Shown here one piece after another: positions 15,949 to 24,332 of a DNA stretch of 64,000 bases (positions are counted from its first letter, which is position 1; each line of letters begins with the position of its first letter). Location of the stretch: positions 5,456,001-5,520,000 of the forward strand of contig NZ_CP011533.1 in assembly GCF_001704275.1 (NCBI RefSeq). The letters are read 5' to 3'. Both the position numbers and the translations under genes were made by a program. Source of the stretch: Streptomyces noursei ATCC 11455. Its GTDB lineage: Bacteria; Actinomycetota; Actinomycetes; Streptomycetales; Streptomycetaceae. A model generated the notes under the pieces. It was not told where the DNA came from. It saw only the letters and a program-made list of their open reading frames with translations, and made no database searches.

Positions 15949-16014
15949 GGAACCGCGCCCCCGCCAAGACTGATCTTCAAGCAATCAGTGAGAACGAGGC
16001 GGGAGCGCGGTTCC
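15949..16014 (+). promoter_or_regulatory. 17-bp inverted repeat enclosing the reductase ribosome site
   Basis: GGAACCGCGCCCCCGCC (15949-15965) pairs with GGCGGGAGCGCGGTTCC (15998-16014) at 16 of 17 positions across a 32-base loop. The right arm contains GGCGGGAG, the ribosome site of the gene starting at 16018. It may end fruA transcription, hide the ribosome site in the RNA, or both. Confidence 0.65.
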
Positions 16015-16017
16015 GTT

Positions 16018-17004
16018 ATGTCGGTGGACGATTCTGTGGGCAATGCGGCGGGCAATGCGGTGGGCCAGGTGGAGGGAAATTCGGCGGTGAATGCGGCCGG
16101 GAATGCGGCCGGTGCGGCGGCTCGGCGGAACGTCGCGGTCCTGGGCCTGGGAGACATGGGAACGGCCCTGGCGGCGGCGCTCCTCGCGGCCGGCCATCGG
16201 GTGACGGTGTGGAACCGCACGGCCCGTAAAGCCGACGGGCTGGTGGAGCAGGGCGCCCGCCGCGCGGCGTCCCCCGCCGAGGCGATCGGCGCGAGCGACG
16301 TGGTGATCGTCTGCATCCTGGACTACGCGGACGTCGCGCCGCTGCTCTCGGACGACGGGGCCGACGCGGCGCTGAAGGGCAAGGTCGTGGTCAATGTGAC
16401 CAACGGCTCGCCGGCCGAGGCCCGGGAGCTGGCCGAGCGGGTCGCCGGGCTCGGCGCGGACTATCTCGACGGCGGCATCATGGCCGTGCCGGAAATCATC
16501 GGAGCGCCGCAGGCCGTTGTGCTCTACAGCGGTGCGAAGGACGCCTTCGAGGCGCATCGCGAGGTGCTCGACGCTTTCGCCGGCAGTGTGTATCTGGGCG
16601 CGGACCCGGGTCTGGCCCCGCTCAACGACCTTGCGCTGCTGAGCGGAATGTACGGCATGTTCGGCGGATTTCTGCACGCGGCCGGCCTGGTGCGCTCGGC
16701 CGGCGGAAACGTCACCGCATTCACCACCGAACTCCTGATTCCGTGGCTGCGGGCGATGGCCGACAGCCAATTGCCGGCGATGGCCGCACAGGTGGACTCG
16801 GGGGATTACGGCGCCACCGGCTCCAATCTCGCCATGCAGGTCTCGCACGACGCCATCGGCGACGTCAGCCGGGCGCAGGGCGTCAGCACGGAGCTGTTCG
16901 CCCCGCTGTGGGAGCTGATGAAGCGGCGGGTGGCGGACGGCCACGGCGCGGAGAGCGTCGGGGGCGTGGTGGAACTGGTGCACCCCCGGGAGGCGCGGGC
17001 CTGA
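16018..17004 (+). CDS. NAD(P)-binding reductase of the imine reductase / beta-hydroxyacid dehydrogenase family
   Basis: A 328-residue oxidoreductase. The first 38 residues are an odd Asn/Ala/Gly-rich leader (VGNAAGNAVGQVEGNS...). The Rossmann fold follows: NVAVLGLGDMGTALAAALLAAGHRVTVWNRT, with GLGDMG as dinucleotide loop and N-R-T favouring NADPH. KVVVNVTNGSPAEARELAE and YLDGGIMAVPEIIG follow the HIBADH/imine-reductase pattern. The all-helical dimer domain has LNDLALLSGMYGMFGGFLHA. The lysine of classical HIBADHs is not obvious, which leans toward imine reductase, but the substrate is unknown. The RNA hairpin over its ribosome site suggests translational control. Confidence 0.8.
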   Translation: MSVDDSVGNAAGNAVGQVEGNSAVNAAGNAAGAAARRNVAVLGLGDMGTALAAALLAAGHRVTVWNRTARKADGLVEQGARRAASPAEAIGASDVVIVCILDYADVAPLLSDDGADAALKGKVVVNVTNGSPAEARELAERVAGLGADYLDGGIMAVPEIIGAPQAVVLYSGAKDAFEAHREVLDAFAGSVYLGADPGLAPLNDLALLSGMYGMFGGFLHAAGLVRSAGGNVTAFTTELLIPWLRAMADSQLPAMAAQVDSGDYGATGSNLAMQVSHDAIGDVSRAQGVSTELFAPLWELMKRRVADGHGAESVGGVVELVHPREARA

Positions 17005-17021
17005 CCCCGCCCCCGTAGCCG

Positions 17022-17068
17022 ACGAGGCGGTGACCGCCCCTCCTCCAGAGGGACGGTCACCGCCTCGT
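17022..17068. terminator. Bidirectional terminator
   Basis: ACGAGGCGGTGACCG and CGGTCACCGCCTCGT are a perfect 15-bp inverted repeat with a 17-base loop. It lies between two convergent stop codons (17004 and 17094) and should end both transcripts. Confidence 0.9.
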
Positions 17069-17093
17069 GCGCTTCAGCTGTTGCTGACGGCCG

Positions 17094-18410
17094 TCAGGAC
17101 GAGCTGCCCGCCGTCCACTCCGACCACGACATGTTCCAGCCGTTGAGGCCGTTGTCGGGCTTGACGGTCTTGTCCGGGGAGTTCTTCACGACCACCACGT
17201 CGCCGATCAGCGAGTTGCTGTAGAACCACTTGGCCGGGGTGTCGCCACCGCCGCCCTTGTTGTCCTCCAGGCCGACGCAGCCGTGGCTGGTGCCGGTGCG
17301 GCCGAAGATCGACGAGTTGCCCCAGTAGTTGCCGTGTATGAAGGTGCCGGACGACGACAGCCGCATGGCGTGCGGCACGTCCTTGATGTCGTACTCGCCG
17401 CCGAAGCCGACCGTCGAGCCGTCCATCCGGGTCTGCTCGAACTTCTCCGAGATCACCATCTGGCCGTTGTAGGTCGGGTGGTCGGGGCTGCCGCCGGAGA
17501 TCGGGATGGTCTTGATGACCTTCCCGTCCTGCTTGACGGTCATGGTCTGGGTGTTCATGTCGACCGTGGAGACCTGCGAGCGCCCGATGGTGAAGGTCAC
17601 CGTCTTGGACTGCACACCGGTGATGCCCGGGCCGCCCTTCACCCCGTCCAGGTCGATCTTCATGGTGACCTTGGAGCCGGCCTTCCAGTACTCCTCCGGC
17701 CGGAAGTCCAGCCGCTGGTTGCCGAACCAGTGGCCGACGACCTGCTGGCCGCTGCTGGAGGTCACCGTGATGTGGGACCGGACGTCCTTCTGGTTGGCGA
17801 TCGGCTTGTCGAAGTTGAACGACACCGGCATGCCGACGCCGACGGTCTTGCCGTTGTCGGGCGTGAACGAGCCGATGAAGCTGTTGGCCGACGAGACCGT
17901 GGAGAAGGTCGCGTTCTCGGTCGCCGGACGGCCCTTGGCGTCCTTGGCGTTCGCCACCAGCTTGTACTTGGTGCCGCGGTCCAGCTGCGCCCCGGGCTTC
18001 CACGAGGAGCCGTCCGGCGATATGGCGCCGGAGACGTCCTTGCCGGTGTCGACGGCGGTGAGCTTCACGTCCGTCAACTTGCCGCCGGTGACGCTCACCC
18101 CGGTGTCGTTGATGCTGGCGTCGGTGGCGCCGTCCTTCGAGGTGACCTTGATCTTGGCGTCGGAGGCGTCCTTGGCCGCCGCGGCGTCCGCCCCGGCCTG
18201 GCCGTTCTTGCCGTCGCCCTGGCCGCCCGCCTCGGCGTCACCACCGCAGGCCGTCAGCGACAGCGCACCCGCGGCGAGCAGGGCGGTGAGGGCGAGGACG
18301 CGCCGTGTCCGGCGGGTGCGTCGGGGCGCGGCGGAATCCCGCAGCTCGGTCTGGAGCGGCTGGTGGGCGGTGCGGGACTGGGCGGGCGCGGGGTTGTCCG
18401 GCGATGTCAC
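17094..18410 (-). CDS. L,D-transpeptidase lipoprotein with Ig-like domains
   Basis: A 438-residue cell-wall enzyme that forms 3-3 peptidoglycan cross-links outside the membrane. GTG 18410 follows GGAG at five bases, and an ATG four codons upstream (18422) lacks a ribosome site. After an Arg-rich n-region comes VLALTALLAAGALSLTACGG, a lipobox whose Cys would be lipidated. Two Ig-like domains follow, then the YkuD domain with IHGNYW ... GTSHGCVGLEDN, catalytic His and Cys included. The C-terminal W-rich extension (GWNMSWSEWTAG) is typical of actinobacterial Ldt enzymes. Confidence 0.92.
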   Translation of the reverse strand: MTSPDNPAPAQSRTAHQPLQTELRDSAAPRRTRRTRRVLALTALLAAGALSLTACGGDAEAGGQGDGKNGQAGADAAAAKDASDAKIKVTSKDGATDASINDTGVSVTGGKLTDVKLTAVDTGKDVSGAISPDGSSWKPGAQLDRGTKYKLVANAKDAKGRPATENATFSTVSSANSFIGSFTPDNGKTVGVGMPVSFNFDKPIANQKDVRSHITVTSSSGQQVVGHWFGNQRLDFRPEEYWKAGSKVTMKIDLDGVKGGPGITGVQSKTVTFTIGRSQVSTVDMNTQTMTVKQDGKVIKTIPISGGSPDHPTYNGQMVISEKFEQTRMDGSTVGFGGEYDIKDVPHAMRLSSSGTFIHGNYWGNSSIFGRTGTSHGCVGLEDNKGGGGDTPAKWFYSNSLIGDVVVVKNSPDKTVKPDNGLNGWNMSWSEWTAGSSS

Positions 18411-18503
18411 GAGCTGCTCCATACAGGGGTGTTGTGATTCCGTGCTGGTAAACAGCACCTACGGGCGGATTTGGTTGCGGGTACGACCGCGTTGTGACGA
18501 AGG

Positions 18504-19694
18504 TCACATGCGCGGTGGCACGGGTCGGTCGTCCGGCCCTGATAGCCAGGTTCGCAGTGCCGTGCCGTCTTCGTCCAGGCGGGGCGGCGCAGCGGGTTGC
18601 ACCACCGGCGTGTCCGACAGGCGCAGGGGGCTGGCGACTTGGGGCGTCCGCCCCTCGCCGACCGGGACGACCGGATCCAGCCCCAGCCGCCCGGCCAACT
18701 CCAGCGCCTCGGAGACGCTGTTGACCGGCCCGCACGGCACGGACGCCGCCGTCAGCCGCTCCGTCCAGCCCCGCGGGGTGTCGGCGGCCAGCCGATCCTC
18801 CAGCGCTTTGACCAGGTCTGTGCGGTTTTGTACCCGATCCTGGTTCCGTCGGAACCGTATGTCCTCCGCGAGTTCCGGCGTCCCCAGCGCCCCTGCCAGC
18901 GCCCGGAACTGACGGTCATTCCCCACCGCCACGGCCAGCAGCCCGCCCCGGCAGGCCAACGTCTCGTACGGGGCGATGCTCGGGTGCCGATTGCCCATCG
19001 GCCCCGGATCCCGCCCGGTCACCAGCTGCCCGGACACCTGGTTCACCAGCGCCCCCAGCAGCGACGAGAGCAGGTTGACCTCCACCGCCTGCCCGGCGCC
19101 CGTCCGGTCGCGGTGCCGCAGCGCCGCCAGGATCCCGGTGACGGCGTCCTTGGCCGTCAACACGTCCACCAGCGCCACCCCCGCCTTCAACGGCGTCCCG
19201 CCCGGCTCGCCGGTGACGCTCATCAGCCCGCCCACCGCCTGCACGACGAAGTCGTAGCCCGGCAGCGCGGCGCCCGCGCCCGAGCCGAAACCGGTGATCG
19301 TGCAGTGCACCAGCCCCGGGTTCGCGGCCCGTGTCGCGACCGGGTCGAGGCCGTACTTCGCCAGCGAACCGGGCCGGAAGTTCTCGATCAGGACGTCCGC
19401 CCGCCGCGCCAGCTCACGGGCCGCCGCCGCGTCCTCCGGGTCCCCCAGATCCAGCGCCAGCCCGCGCTTGGAGCGGTTGGCGGCGTCGAAGTACGCGGCG
19501 GTGCCGTCGGCGGCGAACGGCGGCCCCCACGCGCGGGTGTCGTCCCCCGAGCCCGGCCGCTCGACCTTGATGACCTCGGCACCGAGGTCGGCGAGCGTGG
19601 CGGCGGCCAGCGGGCCGGCCAGGACGCGGCTGAAGTCGGCCACGAGAACGCCGTCGAGGGCGCGCGGGGCGGTCCGGTGCTGCGGCTCGGGCAC
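18504..19694 (-). CDS. CaiB/BaiF-family (class III) CoA transferase
   Basis: A 396-residue enzyme that moves CoA between acyl groups. VLVADFSRVLAGPLAAATLADLGAEVIKVERPGSGDDTRAWGPPF near the N-terminus is the family opening (CoA-binding GP-A-x-LADLGAEVIKVE). NRSKRGLALDL, LIENFRPG and GLVHCTITGFG follow in order, and GVALVDVLT carries the aspartate expected to form the acyl anhydride. The length is typical. It is alone on its strand behind the transpeptidase gene, so its acyl substrate cannot be told from context. Confidence 0.9.
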   Translation of the reverse strand: MPEPQHRTAPRALDGVLVADFSRVLAGPLAAATLADLGAEVIKVERPGSGDDTRAWGPPFAADGTAAYFDAANRSKRGLALDLGDPEDAAAARELARRADVLIENFRPGSLAKYGLDPVATRAANPGLVHCTITGFGSGAGAALPGYDFVVQAVGGLMSVTGEPGGTPLKAGVALVDVLTAKDAVTGILAALRHRDRTGAGQAVEVNLLSSLLGALVNQVSGQLVTGRDPGPMGNRHPSIAPYETLACRGGLLAVAVGNDRQFRALAGALGTPELAEDIRFRRNQDRVQNRTDLVKALEDRLAADTPRGWTERLTAASVPCGPVNSVSEALELAGRLGLDPVVPVGEGRTPQVASPLRLSDTPVVQPAAPPRLDEDGTALRTWLSGPDDRPVPPRM

Positions 19695-20003
19695 GGGCGT
19701 ACTCCTCAGGTCGCGGACGGGACGCCGTCATCGTTCGCGACGGCCCGCGCCGGAGGGAAGCAGCCGAGGTGTCCAACGGGAGAGGCGGCAGTGCGCCGGT
19801 GCGGCCGGTGGTGCACCGGCGAAGGCCCGTCGCGGCGGCTCCGCGAGACGGCCGCCGCCCACACGTGTGGTGTCGGGAATACAGGGAAATGTCATAGGAG
19901 ATGTGTCACTTCGGGATGTACGGCCCAAGATCCCCTGTTGGAAGTCCTGACGTGTGGTGTCTACTGGGCCTAGCCCAGCGCCCACTTGTTCGGGAGGAAC
20001 AGC
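19695..20003. other. Intergenic region with a 12-bp direct repeat
   Basis: ACGTGTGGTGTC occurs at 19863-19874 and again at 19950-19961. The second copy is followed by the small palindrome CTGGGC-CTA-GCCCAG (19964-19978), just before the ribosome site of the gene at 20004. The repeats may be activator sites for that gene. No other gene is supported. Confidence 0.45.
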
Positions 20004-20279
20004 ATGCTCCCCTCCGTTTCGATTCTCCAGCAGATCGGTCTCGGCGTTCTGCTGGTCATCGTCGTCCTCTGGGCAGTCGGCCTGATCAGACTGACCCGCC
20101 GCGGGCACCACGGCACGACCACCCCCTTCCGGCGGCGACCATCGCGGACCCGGATCCGACTCGACGCGGTCCCGCGCCAAACCGGACCCGGCGGCCCCGC
20201 CTCGGAGAACGTCGACCTCACCCCCGCCGAGCGGCAGGCGTTCGACGACCTCGTGCGGCAGCTCTCCAGCCGTAGTTGA
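20004..20279 (+). CDS. Small single-pass membrane protein, unknown function
   Basis: A 91-residue protein starting at ATG 20004 behind a strong GGGAGGAA. One membrane helix, ILQQIGLGVLLVIVVLWAVGLIRL (6-29), is followed by a basic stretch (RRGHHGTTTPFRRRPSRTRIRLD) and a short acidic C-terminal helix, LTPAERQAFDDLVRQL. The topology is probably N-out with a cytoplasmic tail. No family recognised. Confidence 0.65.
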   Translation: MLPSVSILQQIGLGVLLVIVVLWAVGLIRLTRRGHHGTTTPFRRRPSRTRIRLDAVPRQTGPGGPASENVDLTPAERQAFDDLVRQLSSRS

Positions 20280-20324
20280 GCCGCCGTCAGCCCGACGGCA
20301 CACCGCCGCGCGGGCCCGCCCGCC

Positions 20325-21017
20325 TCAGCGCACGGGCCCCAACTTCAGCAGTGCCAGCGCCGCCAGCATCTGGACCGACACCGCGGCCGCCGACTTGTGC
20401 GTCGGCAGATGGTGCTGACCACGTATGAGCAGCACCGCGAGGAAGTAACCGAACCCCCACGTCGTCCAGGTGGCGGCCTGGACGAACGTGGAACTCGTCG
20501 GCAGCCACGCCGCGATGATCAACCGCGGCAGGTCCGTCACCCAGAAGATCACCACGAACAGGCTCGCCGTCGGCGCGAACCGCCCGTTGCCGCCGAGCGT
20601 GCGCGCTATCGCGTGGGTGACCGCCCCCAGCCCCAAACTGGCCAGCAACACGCCCGCCTCGGCCATCCCCGCCAACTGCAGCGCCGCCGTGCGACCGGCC
20701 GTCCACTGCGCCCGGAACGCGTCCACCGACACGATCCCGATCCCGCCGCTGATCAAGCACAGCAGCACCGCCGCGCTCCACGCACTGCGGTCCCGCGCCT
20801 CGTCGAAGACGTCCACCGGCCGGTACCAGAGCCCGAATATCAGCCGGTGCCACCACAGCCGCTGACGCCGTATCGGCTCCCTGGGGGCCGACGCGGGCCC
20901 AGGAGGCGCCGGCTGCAGCAACGTGGGCGGCGGAGGCGGCGGCTCCGCACGCGGCGGCGCGGCGGCGCGCCGGCCGGGCCGTGACGGGGGCGGGGTGGGG
21001 GGAGGCGATGCGGACAT
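20325..21017 (-). CDS. Yip1-domain-like integral membrane protein
   Basis: A 230-residue protein. The first 55 residues are Pro/Ala-rich and disordered. LWWHRLIFGLWYRPVDVFDEARDRSAWSAA introduces about five helices, among them AAVLLCLISGGIGIVSV, GMAEAGVLLASLGLGAVTHAIA and ASLFVVIFWVTDLPRLIIAAW. The pattern of an amphipathic P-x-x-F-D-E-x-R helix before a helix bundle resembles Yip1 or DUF1282 proteins of unknown bacterial role. ATG 21017 was chosen over a frame running to 21086, though no clear ribosome site precedes it. It converges with the small membrane gene at 20004. Confidence 0.6.
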   Translation of the reverse strand: MSASPPPTPPPSRPGRRAAAPPRAEPPPPPPTLLQPAPPGPASAPREPIRRQRLWWHRLIFGLWYRPVDVFDEARDRSAWSAAVLLCLISGGIGIVSVDAFRAQWTAGRTAALQLAGMAEAGVLLASLGLGAVTHAIARTLGGNGRFAPTASLFVVIFWVTDLPRLIIAAWLPTSSTFVQAATWTTWGFGYFLAVLLIRGQHHLPTHKSAAAVSVQMLAALALLKLGPVR

Positions 21018-21111
21018 ACGGCCGTTTCTACCACCGGCCGCGCCGGCACGACGCGCGGGCACCGGGCGGGGCCTGCCCCCGACCACGCCACCCGGATGAG
21101 ACGCTCGACCG

Positions 21112-21828
21112 GTGACGCTTCAGACACCGGAGCACGACGAGGCACACAGCGGCGCGCTCGGCAGCCGCCTCAACTGGCTGCGGGCGGCCGTCCTCGGGGC
21201 CAACGACGGGGTCGTCTCCACCGCCGGCCTCGTCGTCGGCGTCGCCGGCGCCACCGACTCGCGCAGCACCCTGCTGACGGCCGGACTCGCCGGACTGCTG
21301 GCCGGATCGATGTCCATGGCCGCCGGAGAATACGTCTCGGTCTCCACCCAACGCGACTCCGAGAAGGCCGCACTGGCCCTGGAGAAGCGCGAACTGGCCA
21401 CCGCCCCGCAGGCCGAACTCCAGGAGCTGACCGAACTCCTGGAGGGCAAGGGCCTGGGCCGCGCACTGGCCCAGGAGGTCGCCGAGCAACTGACCGAGCA
21501 CGACGCCCTGCGCGCCCACGCAGAGGTGGAACTGGGCATCGACCCCGACGAGCTCACCAACCCCTGGCACGCCGCGGGCGCCAGCTTCCTCGCCTTCACC
21601 GTGGGCGCGCTGCTGCCCCTCCTGGCGATCGTGCTCCCGGCGGCCGGCCAGCGCCTCTGGATCACCGTGGTCGCCGTACTGGCGGCCCTGGCCCTCTGCG
21701 GCTGGACCAGCGCCCGCCTGGGCACGGCCCCACCGGGCCCGGCGATGCTGCGCAACGTAACGGGGGGCGCACTGGCCATGGCCGTCACCTATGTGGCGGG
21801 CACGCTCCTCGGCGCGGTGGGCGCCTGA
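21112..21828 (+). CDS. VIT/CCC1-family Fe2+/Mn2+ transporter
   Basis: A 238-residue membrane transporter. NWLRAAVLGANDGVVSTAGLVVGVAGA (20-46) is the hallmark first helix. LLAGSMSMAAGEYVSVSTQRDSEKAALALEKREL follows, with the conserved Gly/Glu-rich helix 2 and the charged metal-binding region (HAEVELGIDPDELTNPWHAA). Three more helices end the protein. It should export or sequester iron or manganese. GTG 21112 is preceded by GGATGAG. It is divergent from the Yip1-like gene by 94 bases. Confidence 0.9.
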   Translation: MTLQTPEHDEAHSGALGSRLNWLRAAVLGANDGVVSTAGLVVGVAGATDSRSTLLTAGLAGLLAGSMSMAAGEYVSVSTQRDSEKAALALEKRELATAPQAELQELTELLEGKGLGRALAQEVAEQLTEHDALRAHAEVELGIDPDELTNPWHAAGASFLAFTVGALLPLLAIVLPAAGQRLWITVVAVLAALALCGWTSARLGTAPPGPAMLRNVTGGALAMAVTYVAGTLLGAVGA

Positions 21829-21867
21829 CGGCATGGTGCCACCCGGACGCCCCGCCCCGGGCTCCGG

Positions 21868-23004
21868 CTACTGACCCGGCCCGTACAGGTCCGTGTACGA
21901 CGGGAAGACGCCACCGGGACCGTCCACCGAGGCGGCGGCGCGCGCGGCCTTGACGATGGCCCGGGTCAGGACGGCGGCGCCGGTGTCGAAGATCTCGTTC
22001 AGGGCGCCGGCTTCCAAGTGGACCCCGAAGACGGGGTCGGCCAGGGCCTCGGCGCCGGCGAGCGGGCGCGCGCCGGTGGCCAGCGCGAAGATCGCGTCAC
22101 CGTCGTTGAGGAGGTGGACGGGGCGCAGCGCGCGGGCCAGGCCGTCGTGGGCGGTGCCGGCGAGCTTCTGGGCCTGGGCACGGGTGAGCGCCGCGTCCGT
22201 GGCCACCACCGCCAGGACGGTGTTCAGCGGCGGACGGACCGAGGAGGCCATCCGGGCAGCGGAGGTCTCCCGGGCCTCCGCCAGACGGAGGCGGGCGGCC
22301 GCGTGGACCTCGGGGGAGGGCAGCGGGCCGGGCGCGCCGTAGAGGGCGCCGGTGTGCGGGTCGGCGAAGGAGCCCGCGGCGTTGACGGCGGTCAGCGCGG
22401 CGACGGTTATGCCGGAGGGCAGGACCGCGCTGGCGGTGCCGATGCCGCCCTTGAAGCCGCCGGCGGTCGCGCCGGTGCCGGCGCCGGTGTTGCCCTGGGG
22501 GACGGGCGCGCCGGGGGCCGTCCGGGCGGCGGCCGCCACGGCCGCGCGCCCCAGGGCGGCGTCCGGACGGGCCTGCCAGTCGCCGCCGCGGCCCAGGTCG
22601 AAGAGGGCGGCGGCGGGGACGACGGGGACGACCTGGGCCGGGTCGGGCCCGACCCGGAAGCCGCGGCCCTGCTCCTCCAGCCAGTGGACGACACCGGACG
22701 CCGCGTCAAGTCCGAAGGCGGAGCCGCCGGTCAGCACGACGGCCTCGACGCGCTGTACGAGGTTGCGGGGGTCGAGGGCGTCGGTCTCCCGGGTGCCCGG
22801 GCCGCCGCCGCGCACGTCGACCGCCGCGACGGCGCCGCCTTCGGGGGCGAGGACGACGGTGGTGCCGGTGAGCCAGCCGTCACCGATGCGTTGGGCGTGC
22901 CCGACCCGCAGGCCGGGGACGTCGGTCAGGGCGTCGTGCGGGCCCGGAGGGTGGGGGGCGTCCTCGCCCCCCGGGTGCCGCTGGTGCTGCCGCGCGTCAG
23001 TCAT
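21868..23004 (-). CDS. P1-family (DmpA-like) Ntn peptidase
   Basis: A 378-residue member of peptidase family S58, which includes DmpA aminopeptidase. LTDVPGLRVGHAQ and LTGTTVVLAPEGGAVAAVDVRGGGPGTRETDAL form the N-terminal fold, and VLTGGSAFGLDAASGVVHWLEEQGRGF and NTGAGTGATAGGFKGGIGTASA are diagnostic glycine-rich segments. NTVLAVVATDAALT probably supplies the nucleophile after self-cleavage at the N-T bond, as in relatives. About 25 N-terminal residues are extra and His/Pro-rich. It is a cytoplasmic enzyme with no signal peptide. The ATG lies 47 bases downstream of the stop of the next gene, so the pair may be an operon. Confidence 0.88.
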   Translation of the reverse strand: MTDARQHQRHPGGEDAPHPPGPHDALTDVPGLRVGHAQRIGDGWLTGTTVVLAPEGGAVAAVDVRGGGPGTRETDALDPRNLVQRVEAVVLTGGSAFGLDAASGVVHWLEEQGRGFRVGPDPAQVVPVVPAAALFDLGRGGDWQARPDAALGRAAVAAAARTAPGAPVPQGNTGAGTGATAGGFKGGIGTASAVLPSGITVAALTAVNAAGSFADPHTGALYGAPGPLPSPEVHAAARLRLAEARETSAARMASSVRPPLNTVLAVVATDAALTRAQAQKLAGTAHDGLARALRPVHLLNDGDAIFALATGARPLAGAEALADPVFGVHLEAGALNEIFDTGAAVLTRAIVKAARAAASVDGPGGVFPSYTDLYGPGQ

Positions 23005-23051
23005 GGCGCCATGCGTACCACGCGGACCCCGCCCGGCGGCAGGGTCGGGCG

Positions 23052-23867
23052 TCAGTGGCCGGCCGGGCCCATCACGACCACCGGGTGGAGGCTCGGGTCG
23101 AGGGCGCGCAGCAGTTCGCGCATCACCTGGGGCTTGAGGCTGACGCAGCCCTGGGTGGGGCCGTCGTGGTCGACGTGCAGCCAGACGCCGCCGCCCTTTT
23201 CGTCGCCGAGGGGCCGCTGACCGTCCAACGGGGAGGTGCCCGGGACGCGGTTGTAGTTGATGGCGATGACGTAGTCGAAGGCGCCGGCCAGCGGCTCGCC
23301 CTCGACGCCGGTGCCATGGGCGACGAAGCTGCTGTTGTGGTCGTAGGGGAGCTTGGTGCCGCCGGGCGCGGGCAGCCGGCCGCCGGCGTCGGTGAGGGTG
23401 TAGACGCCTTCGGGGGAGCGCAGGTCGCCGTAGTGGTGCTGGGTGGTCCATCCGTGGGCGGCGTTGTGTGCGGCCCAGGTGGGGCCGGCCTCCCAGAAGT
23501 CCGAGCCCTCCGCGCGGGTGTAGAGGACGACCCGGGACTCGTACGAGTCGGAGTCCTTGCCGGTGACGACCAGGACCTGGCGGGCGTTGGCCGGTATGCG
23601 CTTTCGGGCGGCGTCGCTGAGGTCCGGGATGGCGCGCAGGCCGCGGGCCGCCTCCGGCGACGCCTGGTGGGGTGCGGGGGTGTTAGGGCCGGAGACCGTC
23701 CGGGTCGCACCGCTCTTGGCGTCCGGCCGGCCGCTGTGGTCGTCGCCCGAGGCCGGCCAGGCCCACAGGGCGGTGCCGACCAGCGTGGAGAGCGCGAGGC
23801 CGCCGACGGCCTTGCTGCGCCGGGACAGTCTCCTGCGCGCACGGGACTGAGCGTGGCGGGCTGCCAT
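23052..23867 (-). CDS. Exported YkuD (L,D-transpeptidase catalytic) protein
   Basis: A 271-residue protein starting at MAARHAQS (ATG 23867, GAGGAGA upstream). An Arg-rich n-region and AVGGLALSTLVGTALWAWPASG form a signal peptide or anchor. The catalytic core has SFVAHGTGV and HVDHDGPTQGCVSLKPQVM, with the His and Cys of the YkuD site. VLVVTGKDSDSYESRVVLY at the start of the domain is the form often found in enzymes that act without the usual LysM or Ig partner. A role in peptidoglycan or protein anchoring is likely. The P1 peptidase gene follows 47 bases later. Confidence 0.85.
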   Translation of the reverse strand: MAARHAQSRARRRLSRRSKAVGGLALSTLVGTALWAWPASGDDHSGRPDAKSGATRTVSGPNTPAPHQASPEAARGLRAIPDLSDAARKRIPANARQVLVVTGKDSDSYESRVVLYTRAEGSDFWEAGPTWAAHNAAHGWTTQHHYGDLRSPEGVYTLTDAGGRLPAPGGTKLPYDHNSSFVAHGTGVEGEPLAGAFDYVIAINYNRVPGTSPLDGQRPLGDEKGGGVWLHVDHDGPTQGCVSLKPQVMRELLRALDPSLHPVVVMGPAGH

Positions 23868-24332
23868 GTCTGGCGTCTCCTCAGGTACGGACGGGCGGAC
23901 GGCCCATGGTCGATGCCGGGGCCGCGGAGCCCCCGGGCATAAAAAGGGCAATCTGCACCCTACCGCGTTCCGGCGAAGCCGCTTCCGCGGACTGTGGTGA
24001 ACGGTAGAGGGCATGAGGATGGCGCCGCACGCCGGGTGAACCTTTGGTAGGGGAATGCGGTGATTGATGCTGCACGCGCGCTATGGGACCCGCCGTGGAG
24101 CCCTCGGCGAGGTCGCCCAAACTTGGCCGGAATGTGCCCCAAGTCCAGTCTGTGCGCAGCCAGTTGACGGGGATTCGCGGCGCCGTCGCACGGACCTTTT
24201 CGGCCCCTCGGCACGCACCCCGCCGGCCGGCCGGGGAGAGCGCGCGTACGGCCGTTCGGCACGCTTACGAGGGACGGCGCGCGGGCCGGGCACCGCTCAC
24301 ACCCGTAACCGGGATGGGCCGACCGGCGGCCG
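23868..24332. other. Intergenic region without a recognised gene
   Basis: This 465-base gap separates the YkuD protein and the end of the LtrA gene. Several short frames overlap, but none has a ribosome site together with a protein-like composition. An AT-rich patch (ATAAAAAGGG near 23940) probably belongs to the promoter of the YkuD gene. Confidence 0.5.

Noticed and set aside
13742..15967. A 741-residue minus-strand frame
   Set aside because: It runs antisense to fruA and has no ribosome site or recognisable fold.
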